Assembly (NCBI GenBank): GCA_030374765.1 | Contig: JARGXX010000031.1 | Span: 372,001-436,000, forward strand | Source of the DNA: Agarophyton chilense | Lineage: Eukaryota > Rhodophyta > Florideophyceae > Gracilariales > Gracilariaceae | DNA: 64,000 nt | Direction: 5' to 3' | In this document: positions 51,936 through 62,871 of the stretch, piece after piece | Layout: each line of letters opens with the position of its first letter | Position numbering within the stretch: the first letter of the stretch is position 1 | Program-made: the position numbers and the translations under genes | The notes under the pieces: generated by a model | What the model was told of the DNA's origin: nothing | What the model saw: the letters and a program-made list of their open reading frames with translations, nothing else | The model's database searches: none

Positions 51936-52547
51936 GGGGGGGTGGGGGACTGTTGTCAGCTTCGGCTGTGGTATCACCGTATGAACTTGGAAGTCCAGAC
52001 TCGTGAGCGATAGCCCACCTGCTTTTGAGAGCAAGTGGCATGGGATTGGATCTCGAGGGGAGAACAATCTGATATTGTGACATTCTCCAATGTCACATAT
52101 CTCAATGGCGCCAAAGAAACTGCTTGAAAAGGGTCGCGATATGCTCTTTCAGATTCAAATTCGAGCGTTGCAGACATCGGAACATCCCTGTAGCTCTGTT
52201 TCACCCCAATATATTCATGTAAAGGCAATGCGGAACGACAAGGTCTTGTCGTGTTCGAGATGATTCTTTTCTTCACAGGTAGTCAAGGGTGCTAGTTCTC
52301 TTCGGAGAGAACATATTTTTTTCAAATCTTTTCTGCAGCAATCGTGTCTGTTTCTATCCATTCTTACGCAAAACATCTCCAAAAGAAGCTGGGCTGTGGA
52401 TAAAACGTAGCAATTGCTGTACCAAAACAAACCTTATTGTGCTTAAAGAGATTTTATGGCCATTGACTGCTTGTCAACAACGGTGTTGCACCCATTTACA
52501 ACTAGAATGCTGTTTGCAGAAAAAGTACGCCTCTAGCTAGCTGTGCG
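51936..52547. other. No gene recognised
   Basis: Spacer between the secreted-protein gene and the convergent Myb/SANT gene. Short ORFs only. Confidence 0.3.
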
Positions 52548-53183
52548 CTATACCTCGCGATCTTTTTTTCGTTGCTCAAAATCGAATCGCTCCTCCTTCA
52601 GCTTCAAACTCTTGCATTCTGCCTCTCTCCGGGCCTCAATGTGCTGGCTGATAAGATTATTCTGGTCTTCGTCCGAGTCTACCACCACGGGCGCACGGTG
52701 CCTTTTTTTCTTTGTGCGAGGAGTGTTCGCATCGTTCGCCCTTCGCTCCGTATTCCCATGATTCGAATGCCAGTCAAGGTCCACAAGCTTGCTGGTTCCC
52801 ATCGCGTTCTCCCGTATCGGCCTGACGGCTTCCAAAAGACGGTTGTCTAGTTCCGTTCGTTCATCTCTCTCATTCCTCCGCTGTTCCTTGTACTCATCGC
52901 CCGCCAGCATAACGTCGTCAAGCAATGTTTCGCGTTCGCCAAGTACCTCGATTATATGGGAAAAAACGGTATTCTTCTTAACAGCCAAGCGGTTGTCGCC
53001 CAAGATTCTCTCATAAGGGTCTTTGATTGTCTTCCAAGACGCTGCGAAAACGGTATTCCACGCTCCTGGCGAACATGACACGATTACTATTGAAAGGAAT
53101 TGTTCAAAACCTTGCTGCATTTCTCCGTGCGGCGCTTTGTGCGTGTCTATGGTGACAACGGCCTTCAAAAGTTGGATATCCAA
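52548..53183 (-). CDS. Myb/SANT-like DNA-binding protein of Harbinger type
   Basis: 211 residues, ATG at 53183. MDIQLLKAVVTIDTHKAPHG resembles the first helix of Myb/SANT-like domains in PIF/Harbinger partner proteins, and SWKTIKDPYERILGDNRLAV the recognition helix. A charged coiled region follows (EVLGERETLLDDVMLAGDEY), a basic stretch with TKKKRHRAP and a C-terminal helix rich in Glu, Lys and Arg. Such proteins bind element ends together with a DDE transposase, or are domesticated. No transposase lies nearby. The frame is intact, so it may be functional or a recent remnant. Confidence 0.55.
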   Translation of the reverse strand: MDIQLLKAVVTIDTHKAPHGEMQQGFEQFLSIVIVSCSPGAWNTVFAASWKTIKDPYERILGDNRLAVKKNTVFSHIIEVLGERETLLDDVMLAGDEYKEQRRNERDERTELDNRLLEAVRPIRENAMGTSKLVDLDWHSNHGNTERRANDANTPRTKKKRHRAPVVVDSDEDQNNLISQHIEARREAECKSLKLKEERFDFEQRKKDREV

Positions 53184-54542
53184 GACAATAGAGGACCTTA
53201 TACTCTTCTTCTTAGGCTTAGCTTATGAGCGGTGTAATGTCGGGGGCTGGAGCGCGAGCAATGATTGAAGCATTTCGGGTAAGCGGCGCTGAACCAGGAG
53301 GTGCATTCTGCTTGGAGGAGACGGACGAGGCGCTTTCGTGAGGCATAGGTGGGTCGGTGGACGGTTGGGGGAGGTGGGTAGTGGTCGTTGGGGAGCGAGT
53401 TCCTTTTGGCGGCAGCGATACCTTTCTCTGTATCGAAATGAGTGGGGTGCCTCAACAGATGTTTTTTTCGATTTCACCTGAAGCGTGCGGGAGTGTATTC
53501 GGAGATGGCTGCTTGACCAAAAAGCATCTTGCGCAATGAATGTGTTAAACGTTTTTAGGAAAACTGGAAGTATTTGTAATGTATAGATTCCTTGAACGCA
53601 GGCCAAAGCTCGTTGAATAGAGCCATTTCGTTTGCGAGGATGGCTGAAGAATGGATGTTAAAAGAGTTCAAAACCTACCGGACAGAATCTTTCTACCGTA
53701 AGATCCCTACTATCGAGTGGCCCACTGATATTCGCAGAACGTTACTGATACAGTGCGTTTTAAAAAACATTACGTGTCAAAAACAGAGCCAACAAGATTC
53801 TGTGTACTGTCGGGAGACATGAAGAACATAATTAGAATATAGAATTAGGACTGATGCCTCGTTAATATTCTGACACAACGGAATGAAAAGAAAGATTTTA
53901 AAGAGAAGCGCTTAGCAAAGAACGAGCAACCATATAGAAGGAAAGCTATAGTGAGAAGAGAGCAAGCTCGTACCGAATAGAACGAAGAGCGCAGGCACTT
54001 GTTCTTAACCAGTTTTTCAGAGTTTGCAAAAAACCCCTCTGATACAAGGAGCGACGCAAATACTAGTCGTTACATAGTTTTGGGACGAAGGGGTTTCCAT
54101 TCTGCGGACTCTACCGGAACCTTAAACAGTGCCCCATTATTTGTCACAAATATGGCTTCGAAGGTAAAAAAACTCCAACGCCTTGAAACCAGCATGGCAC
54201 TGATGGTTCAATTTGGGGAGGTCCACACCAAAGCAAGGGCTGTTTTCGTGGAGCTGGATACTTTATCTTTCATGCCACCCTATGGCCCAGGAAATGTTGA
54301 ACGAATAAAAGGCAAACGGAAGCTATTCTTTCGATTTTAATGAGGCAGAGAAAAAGAATCCGGACATGATCGAATTCATCATTGAGATATTCACAAAAAA
54401 TACGCAAACCGGACTAGTCAATAAATAGAGAGATCTTTGTACCGAGATTCACAACCGTCAGCGCAAAACTGAGAAAAACGAATCATCATTTGCAGCTGGT
54501 TTTCATTCCGCCGTCGCAAAGTATACTAATCACACTTTCGGC
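53184..54542. other. Weak ORFs only
   Basis: ORFs at 53592-53822 and 53999-54340 are charged but match nothing I recognise; they may be the 5' part of the copia-like element that follows. Confidence 0.3.
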
Positions 54543-54878
54543 ATGACTGAATCGTACAATAAACAGTTACTAATACTTTTAGCTACGCACGGTCTTTTGA
54601 CACCAGGCACGATGAAAGCCATGATATTTCAGCTAATTACCATTCACGAATCTCGACAGACCTTATCAGCAATTTCGTTACTGCTATTGCCGTCTGAAGT
54701 GAACGTTTTGTCTGAGAATTTATCATATTTGTCCAAGTTGAAATCTTTTCTCGACAAGGTCAAGAAACTTCAAGACAAAATGAGCAATGACAAGAACTCT
54801 AACCTTTTCATGATCACCATGTACAGAGCTGTAGTCATGCTTGCAACCGTTTCTGATACGAAAAATAAACGGTTGTAG
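54543..54878 (+). pseudogene. Possible gag fragment of the copia-like element
   Basis: 111 codons (MTESYNKQLLILLATHGLLT, then SEVNVLSENLSYLSKLKSFL), helical, placed directly 5' of a retropepsin-integrase region on the same strand. The position suggests gag; no zinc knuckle is seen. Confidence 0.3.
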
Positions 54879-54980
54879 CAAAACAAATACCAGTTCAACC
54901 GTCTATGTTAAGCAAGAGGAATACATACAAAGCGCAGGAAAAAAAAGAATTTTTCAAAAACCTGGAGAAAGCGACGCTCT

Positions 54981-56650
54981 GTGAGGGAAATGGTATCAAA
55001 GAGCATTAATGGAAAAGTATGGAGGATTGAATTTTGTTCATTGGGAACAGAAGAAAGAGAGATCAGTCGCAATCTACACAGGATCGCCCAGAGTGGGATG
55101 ATTCACCGCCCAAGACAGATCATAGCAAAGCGACTGCCAATAAACTGCTTTTCCCCAGTGAAGGTCGGTGGGCTCTGTCTGGACCTCAACCTCATCATAA
55201 ATGAAAGAGAACCAACCCCCACAAGAAGAATGGATAAGTATGCATCGCTTTGTCAGGCAGTAAGTATACCTTTGAAACTGAATTCCCCTCGCGCACAATA
55301 CAATCATGGATGGGTAATTGTTGCTCATATCTCACATCAAATCGTTCGCCCATTGATCCTAACAGTGGATGATGTAAATGGTCAACCAACAGCACTGCCA
55401 TTTGATCTTGTTGATGGTGAATCACCTCTTATCCTCGGACTCGACATCAAACGTCACAGCAATACCATTAATTTAACGATTTAACGGAGCAGAGCACAGT
55501 TCGTATCAAGCGACCAGTCGACTCAACTGATCGAATTCTCTACAAATGTATACTACCCGAAGATGCAGTAGGATGGCAGAACGAACGTTTCCATCTTGAC
55601 ATACTTCCTCATGAGAGTCCAACGATGAAGACGTTAATGGGCCACGTGAAATGCAGAATGGACTCTAATGTAATCAAGAAGATACAAATATTTACGAACG
55701 CTCCCACTGACGAAATGAAGGTACTCATGGACGCCGAATATTCAATGAGACTCTCTATGCGGCATGTGAGAAAATCGTTAATTCTTGCGCCATCTAAGCA
55801 TCTTCAGGAAGACAGGGACAAAACAAAAAGTGTCATTGATTCATGTGAACAAATACATCAATCAACCGATAGAAGCTGAAATCCTCTAAATATAAGTAAA
55901 CCGTGATAAGTTTGAGGTGCTGAATATTGTTGACACTGGAACAAACTATGTTGAACGAGTAGTCGTCGCTAAACGGGATGCACCGAACATGTCAAATAAG
56001 CTTGAAATCGAGTGAATATAACACCATGGAGCTCCAAAAGAATTGATTGTACTCCCAGAGTTCACACAAAAACATTTAAGAGAATACACAATAAACATAT
56101 AATTAAAGTTCATGATCCACCAGCGAATTCGTCAACAAAGAATGGAAAAGTTGAACACAATAGTGGTCTATTCAAAAGAATATTTGAGCGAATATCAAGA
56201 GAACAGACATTGAAATCGGCTCAAACCTTATTTCCAGAGTCTCCTTATTGAGCAATTTATTTCATGGAAAGTCAACTTTAAGTTCTTTTCAACTTGCCCA
56301 TGAATATTTGCCATCACTGTTGGGAGTGCAAAGTGATAATATACCCATTGAGCTCCTTACAGCCCGTAAGCGTACGGTAGCCATATGAGCTTTGTAGAAG
56401 CTCATGCGATCGCTCGACAATACTATGTTACGACGAACAGTTTTAAAAAAAGGAAGTGATAGATGAGTATATTACATTACAACACTTCGAAAGAGAATGA
56501 GACTGTGCGGTGGGTCGAAGCTATCGTGAAAGAATCGAAACTTTTTTTGTGGAATGCAGAATATCGACCATAAGCCTACCAATGAAAGTGGCGTATGATC
56601 ATGTGATAAATGATATCACCCCAACAGGGCATTAACAAAAGAACTGCGGC
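54981..56650 (+). pseudogene. Copia-like pol: protease-like segment and integrase, decayed
   Basis: The first frame (54981-55484) ends PFDLVDGESPLILGLDIKRH, like the second half of a retroelement aspartic protease. After several breaks an integrase follows: FEVLNIVDTGTNYVERVVVA (catalytic Asp region), HHGAPKELIV, PANSSTKNGKVEHNSGLFKR with the catalytic Glu, FHGKSTLSSFQLAHEYLPSL and a C-terminal TSKENETVRWVEAIVKESKL and PMKVAYDHV. The domain order and the integrase tail suggest the Ty1/copia side, the same kind of element as the RT/RNase H fragments at 27.6-28.6 kb. Multiple stops and frameshifts. Confidence 0.6.
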
Positions 56651-56663
56651 AGCGTTGTTGATG

Positions 56664-56960
56664 GCTATGCATGCTACTGCCTGCTAAATTGGTCATCACT
56701 TCTATCGGCCTAGCCGTATTAGGTCGTAGTCTAAAAATAGTACCTTCATAATCCAAAGAAGTTGGGTTATAGCAGCCCAAAGAGGTAGTAACCTCTTAAG
56801 GTCTCTGTCCGAACGTGGCATTACAAAACCAGAATCCGATTGAAGACATCAAAGCCGAAGGCAACCTTGGACAAACTTTCAAACTCTTCATGCCTATTCT
56901 CTCTTCCGCACGATAGTGCGGCGCGTAGACTTCAGTACCCGCATTGATCAACGAATTGTT
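56664..56960. repeat. Diverged direct repeat, left copy
   Basis: About 295 bp repeated at 57408-57707 with many substitutions. Shared blocks include AGCCCAAAGAGGTAG and GCCTATTCTCTCTTCCGCA. Both copies encode IEDI-x-A-x-G-x-LG and PILSSA on the plus strand. Confidence 0.7.
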
Positions 56961-57157
56961 TGGAGACGTCATAGAGTACCAGGACCACACAGGACCACAA
57001 TGTAGTCGTACGATATCGTGATTACTATTCAGCCCCCGAAGCTAGATTTTCAGGAAGAACTGGATCACGGCAGAAGACTCAAGAGTTTCCAGAACAAGGA
57101 TTTTAAGTTCCAGAAGAGATAAAAAAGCATTTATCTTATCAACCCAACGAGCTACTG

Positions 57158-57406
57158 GTGATCGAATACTTCGAAGATATTAGACGCCTCAATAACCAGG
57201 TAGAGCGACTGGTCAAGAGGACTGGGTTTGACGAGGACGAGGCGGACTGGGTTAGGATGAAATCACTCATCAAAGACCTACACGAGCTTTTACAGGAGTA
57301 CTATCATGACTCGAAGAACTCCGATACAAGAAAACAGCGCAATTTGATCTCTCCTATAGAAAAACATAACGAGAAAAAAAAGTTTTTGGATATGGAGGAC
57401 TATTAA
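57158..57406 (+). CDS. Small charged ORF, unrecognised
   Basis: 82 codons (MIEYFEDIRRLNNQVERLVK, later ADWVRMKSLIKDLHELLQEY), predicted helical or coiled coil. It lies between the two copies of the direct repeat. It may be a retroelement fragment; no family recognised. Confidence 0.25.
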   Translation: MIEYFEDIRRLNNQVERLVKRTGFDEDEADWVRMKSLIKDLHELLQEYYHDSKNSDTRKQRNLISPIEKHNEKKKFLDMEDY

Positions 57407-57407
57407 C

Positions 57408-57707
57408 GACTACGCATGCTACTTCTTGCTACATTGGTCGCCACTTTCAACGGCATAGCAGTATTAGGTTGTAGTCTAGAAGTAGTACCTTTATAACCCA
57501 AATATGCAAGGCGCTAGTAGCCCAAAGAGGTAGAAACCTCATTGGGCATCTGCTCGAACGCGGCATTATAAAAACCAGGATATGATTGAAGATATCGGAG
57601 CTGGAGGGATTCTTGGACGAATTTCCAAGATCTTTGTGCCTATTCTCTCTTCCGCAAAATAGCGCGGCGCGCATACTCCTGTACCCATCTAGATCAACAA
57701 ATTTGTA
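57408..57707. repeat. Diverged direct repeat, right copy
   Basis: Partner of 56664-56960, starting about 744 bp downstream of it in the same orientation. Confidence 0.7.
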
Positions 57708-59843
57708 TTTGAATACATTTTTACAGATGAAATTTTTGTATCAGAACATGATGAAAAAATGATGAAGAGGATAAGAATATAAAACCATGTGATGTTAATG
57801 CCGGTTTAAGGAACAATAGAACGCGTATAATTCTTTTAAGTGTTGACTTGAGTTCTTTCTCTTCGACTCAATCTCTGATCTTCTGTTCTATTATGTTGCT
57901 CTAAAGCACTTCTAAATTGTTTTAGATGCATATAACTTGGCTTGAAGATAATTCTTTCATTCTCTACATAAAGCTCTACAGGGGCGTCTAGAGGCCTCTT
58001 TTTACGTCTACAACATAAAGAAGTTACCCGTTGTCCATGAGAGGGGGGCATGAAACTGCATACAGACAAGCAGAAGATTTTAGATGACGTTTTCAAAGCG
58101 GTTTTAGAAGCGCAAGGTAGTACTAAAAGATGGACTGTCCACCTTCGTGGTCTCATGATAGGCAGTTACGCAGTTATGGGAGAGATTGAGACAGTTTGGA
58201 AAGGAGCATATGTCAAAAAAACAACAAATAGGCACCGCTTAACGTAAACGTAGAAAGGTCTCACATTATATACAAGGTTAAAAAACCAAAAAGAGAGAAA
58301 AAGACCCAAATTCCATACATGACTTTATGGAAATTGTGGCATAGCAAAAGAAAACATAAGAAATAACTCCTCGATTCCACATTTTCACGTTATATGCGCT
58401 TTGTTCTTCTTGGCCGCCACTATGAATTTCTGGCTGGGCTTCAGTTATATTTTTATCTAAAGCCTGCGTAATGAGTATTATTTTTGGAGACTTGACGAAA
58501 AATTGACGCCTCTGCGTTTGGTCGACTAATGATTTTGCTCCACCTCCTCGTGGTGTCGACTGGGCAGCGTGAGGTGGATAACAGAGTAAGTCAGGGAAGA
58601 ATCCCTGCTGAAGAGGGGAATGATCAGCCCTCCCTAGGCCAGTGACCCCTATTATGTCGGTGCGTTCTTTCAGAATTCTTGAGACTTGTTTCATTTTCTG
58701 AGATATATAAATTACTGGCGTTTCAAGGCCCGGTGTTGCCGTATGCTAATGAAAATATGTTTTTTGAGGCTATTTTCAACGAAATGCAGAGCTTAAGTGA
58801 GTTCCAGTAGGCGTTATTTTCCATTGGGCTTTATGGGCGTTGCTTCCGATAGAGTTTAGAAACGGAATTAGGTCGTTCCTTAATTGGGTGGGCAAGGGTT
58901 TCTACCACATGCAAAAATATATCTTCAGAACAATCCTGAAGGTCGTGTGAATATTGTATCTGGCTGGGGGGGGGGGTTCTGAACGTTTTTTAACCGATTC
59001 TTATAAGTTTTTTTGATGTTGCATATAGTAATTAACGGTTTTTGTAATACTGGTGTTTGTTTTTTTCGACGGGTTTCCAGAAAAACAATTATTCAAATTT
59101 CTGTACCATGCGGCCTGCCTAATGACGCAGGGCGGGGTTATTTCAAGCATTAAGGTCTGTTCAGCAGTAATTGTGGAAATTGGGGTCGACGCACGAATCT
59201 TAGGGACCTGACAGATACGAGACTCACACGTAGTTCTACTTGTATTGCGATTGGGTGACGGCTGCACCTCTTTAGGTCGCGCGCTCAGATAAAAGCAGCC
59301 CTATTAAAAGCGCAATATTGCAATACGGGTTAAAGTAGTCCCGAGAACGGAATGGGTTGACCGTTTTCAGAGCTGACGTATCTGCTACAAATAAAATTTC
59401 AAACTGCAGGGCTCTCTGGCAGAAACTGGAGGGCATGGGGGAAGATGCCTTGGGCATCGTAAGAGAAGCTTTTCGGGGTAGGCTTGCAGTTTAACTTGGA
59501 TAAAATTCATAGAGAAAAAATTCTCTCCTTCCTTTAATTAAGAATGAGATACCGGGAAACCCTAAAAAGGGTGATGTGGATGTTTTATTTCATTGCATTG
59601 AAGATAAAACATACCCACTAATTTTTGGAGTAAGTGCGTCAAAAGCGGGGTTTTCTAAGGGTGTAGCGAGTACTCAAGTGGGAACCGTCTCGGACCAAAA
59701 ACTTCGAGGGCGGTCTCAAACTTGTGACAGGAGGTAAAGACGGTGAATCCTAGAGTGAATACGAGCCCGAGTCCGTTCCAGATTCTGACTCTGAGAAAGA
59801 GGCTACTTAACGCTCCAGTGAAGTACAGAAAATTCTTTCCTTC
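57708..59843. other. No gene recognised
   Basis: Short ORFs on both strands, the longest 138 codons (58278-58694, minus) without a domain. A run of eleven G lies near 58,966-58,976. Confidence 0.3.
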
Positions 59844-60529
59844 ATGGAGGGTTTGGGGAAGGCGGAGAAGCGCATAAATAAAAGCATTAAAGAATTGAAG
59901 AAGTCGGGGAAGAGTTCGAAGGAAAAATTAAAAGATGTAGAATTACTTGTTGACCTCCGACAGTTGCTGGAAGAGTTGTTATCGATTCTGGCAATGACTC
60001 TTGCTCAGAGTCCGATGAAGGCGTTGAGGTAATTCTGAGCCTCGCTAGGAAGGCTTTGAATTCGAAACGACAGAATGCGAACAAGAATATCGCGGTGGTT
60101 TTCGCTAGCAAACCGTTTCCTGAACAATATGTTTCTGTTGATAGTCTTGAAGAGAAAGATATGCTCTGCAAAGTCGTGACGAATTATCTGACGGTCTCTG
60201 CGTGGACTGAAGCTCGTCACTTGACGGGCTTTTGGAACCGTTGGGAAGCTGCAACGTCAGCTCGCTTTATTGACTGTCTCATCAAATTGTTGGGCTTTAT
60301 GCGCTCTAAAAATGAGTTGGCGGTAAAATTGGCACTTCGTAGTTTAGCGGTAGTGACAATGGGTGATAAGGCTGGCAATTGGGAAGCAACCAGAGAACTC
60401 GAAGAAGAGCAAGAAAATTTCATAAGCGAGTTAGTGAATCGTAAGCTTCACAAGTCGGCGAAACTTTGTAATGAGTTTAGAAAAGATAAGTATGTCGTGC
60501 CCAAGCAAGGAGACGGGAACCAAAATTAA
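59844..60529 (+). pseudogene. Gag-like ORF of a decayed retroelement
   Basis: Frames 59844-60032 (EKRINKSIKELKKSGKSSKE) and 60056-60529 (DSLEEKDMLCKVVTNYLTVS, then TGFWNRWEAATSARFIDCLI) join after a frameshift near 60,000. The helical, charged protein followed by an RT start fragment resembles Gag of DIRS-like or related elements, but the family is not certain. Confidence 0.4.
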
Positions 60530-61040
60530 AACTAAAAAAACGACACCAACAACGACAGTTTTAATTCGATGGATATTCGAGATGAGCTTCCTATTGCAGG
60601 GGCGTTCGAAAGAAAGGACTGGAATACAAAGAAAGAAAGCGCACGACAAAGACAAAATTGGAGATACAAGAAGGAAATTCAAATTATACTTGAGGGACTT
60701 CGAAGTGGGCTTAATTTCTTGAATGCCGATAATGTCTAGCCCTTTCTACTGATACAAAAGAGAAATGTTGTCCAAAGCCTACCGAGAAATATCTTGAAAG
60801 GTATCCGGGAGGACTCATTTCGGCGAAACTATTTCTTTGCGAAAGAGGTTTGAAAGGTTGATTCCGCGTTCGAATACAGTGAGCCAAATCAATCGGTCTG
60901 GCTGATTCCGGACCGAGTATCATTTCTAGAAAATGATTGGCAGCCTCGATTGATACCGTCTCATTACTACCGGGGGATATACAGCTACTATATATGACGA
61001 AAGAAATCATTGGAACAAATAAAGAGGTTGAGAGAACTAA
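60530..61040. other. Decayed link between the Gag-like ORF and the RT fragment
   Basis: Short in-frame pieces such as LPIAGAFERKDWNTKKES and RKFKLYLRDFEV separated by stops. Confidence 0.3.
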
Positions 61041-61205
61041 AAAGCCATTTTGAGGAGTGAAGGCGAAGGAGTATCGAACCCTGATTAGAAAATTGGTTGA
61101 AGACGGGTTAATAGATCTGACGGAGAGAAAACTGGAAGTTGTGAATGGGTTTTTTCCGTCCCTAAAAAAGAGGGAAAACAAAGGCTCATAATCGACGCTC
61201 GGAAC
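61041..61205 (+). pseudogene. Reverse transcriptase N-terminal fragment, cut by an LTR sequence
   Basis: YRTLIRKLVEDGLIDLTERK, then VVNGFFPSLKK and, after a one-base shift in an A run, RLIIDARN. This is the RT finger region with the first conserved motif. It stops at 61205, exactly where an LTR-like sequence begins. Confidence 0.5.
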
Positions 61206-61641
61206 TGACTGGTGCGTCAGCGTACTGGTCTCAACCTAGGGTAGCGTGGTAGAGCGGTTCCTAAGGTCCCTATCCTTGACGGCGTCACTCCCATAGTACT
61301 TGGTACAATGGGCGGGCGTTTACTGCGCAGTCCTACTGATCGGAGCTACGGAAACGATGGCTTGAAGACCAATTGGTGGGACTAATGTACCAAAGAGGGT
61401 AATTTAGTACCCTGCCGGTGCCTACCTGATTCTAAGGGTGAAGCGTCACACGAGCCAGGTAAATAGCGATGGGGAAGCGCTAAGATCTCCCTGGCACTGT
61501 TACGCTATCCTATCACACTAAATAACATAAAATAATTATCTAAATATGTCCAGCTGAGGTCGGCCAGTCCACTTGGCGAGTGTAAGATACCTCAGGCCCT
61601 GGTGGTTCACAAAACACAACCGTAATCGTTGCTCCTTCACA
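61206..61641. repeat. LTR copy related to that of element 2
   Basis: Starts near TGACTGGTGCGTCAGCGTAC and ends GCTCCTTCACA. Long matches to 27167-27613 include GGTAGCGTGGTAGAGCGG and GCTACGGAAACGATGGCTTG. No matching 5-bp flanks (GGAAC left, TATCT right), so it is an old solo LTR or a fragment. Confidence 0.7.
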
Positions 61642-62871
61642 TATCTCTCTTCTTAGGATTCGACCGTCACGGCGAAGTCCAAATTGCCTCACATATTCCT
61701 GGGGGTCTGGCAGTAATTGGACCTATAGATGGATCCCCAATCTTGCCTTCAGGGTCAGAACCTCGTGATCATCAGCACCCTGATGGCATCATGGAACCGC
61801 TCGTTTCTATGATAGACACGAGTGGTTCCATGTACGACATGTCAACGTTGTAGAGCAACGCCCAGTTAGGGGATACTTGAAGATGCAACTCATAGAATGA
61901 GGATTGAACCCTCCGAGGGTTATGATTATGATCCCCTCTAAGGTGTGCTGAGGTGGCACTGTTTTCTGGTTATATTTCGCCTATAAGGGAAAATTCGGAT
62001 GGCCCATGGTTGGATTGGCCCCGTGACACACGTGGCTTAATTTTGGCACCGATTTTCGGATATTTGTAGAACGTTGGACTTTTGGGCCCTGACAGTTGGA
62101 TCTCCACGTGTATGGCCCTGAGCAGGTGTGCACTACTGTAGAGTTTAGTTAGTGGGCCCTACTTAGGGAGATGAGATCTGACAGTCCAACGCTCAGAGTA
62201 AATGGTAACCAAGGTTGGTCTTCGATACCTTTAGAGGTTCTTCGTCGCCATCGTTTCGGCCTTACAACCCGGAACGGGCTCTGGTTAGCAACGCCTGCGT
62301 AGGGACACGACTGCACTTGGAGAGTGCCCACGTTTGGGTTCCGTGCAACCACCCCCTCGGGACCGCTCAGACGACCTGCGTGCACGATACCCCGTGGGGG
62401 TTCTGCTTACTTGTTGCGTGCTTTTTGTGTTTCCTTTCGAGGACAGGTTTTCGCCCCTGTATTGGGTTTCTTTTGTTGTTTCGCCCTTTTTCTGGTTCTC
62501 GGGTCCGGTGCCTGTTAGTGCCCGACCCTCGCCCCGTTTTTCCTCTTCGCCGGATTTTCCCCCATTCTTTGGGATACCCATACCCATTCCCGATCCACGG
62601 TTTCTACCCCTCACCTCCGTCGGTACTGCCGGAATCCCCCGTGGGAGTTACACCCCACACTACGGGTGGAACGGAGGGCTCTGTCTCTGAGTCTGCCTCC
62701 CCCAGGGAGCAAGGCTTCGAACACCTTGAGAGCACTTCCCGTCGCCGGGTTTTGCTCCACAAACGTCCCATGACCAATTCGTGGGACGTGAGTGCCTAGT
62801 TGCTCACGCTACCATTGAGCGCGACAGGGCGTCGCATCCATACCATCCTGGGGGTTCTGAAGGCGTATGAG
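61642..62871 (+). pseudogene. Unrecognised ORF split by a solo LTR
   Basis: The frame before the LTR (LAVIGPIDGSPILPSGSEPR, then IDTSGSMYDMST) continues in phase after it when the LTR and one AACGT are removed (SHDQFVGRECLVAHATIERD, up to a TGA near 62,871). About 110 codons in total. It may be part of the same decayed unit as the ORF at 62,800-63,999. No family recognised. Confidence 0.35.
61849..62761. repeat. Solo LTR (913 bp), second copy of the Helitron-inserted family
   Basis: TGTAGAGCA...TGCTCCACA ends, flanked by AACGT at 61844-61848 and 62762-62766. It matches 47067-47982 throughout, with small substitutions and indels. No internal element sequence. Confidence 0.95.
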
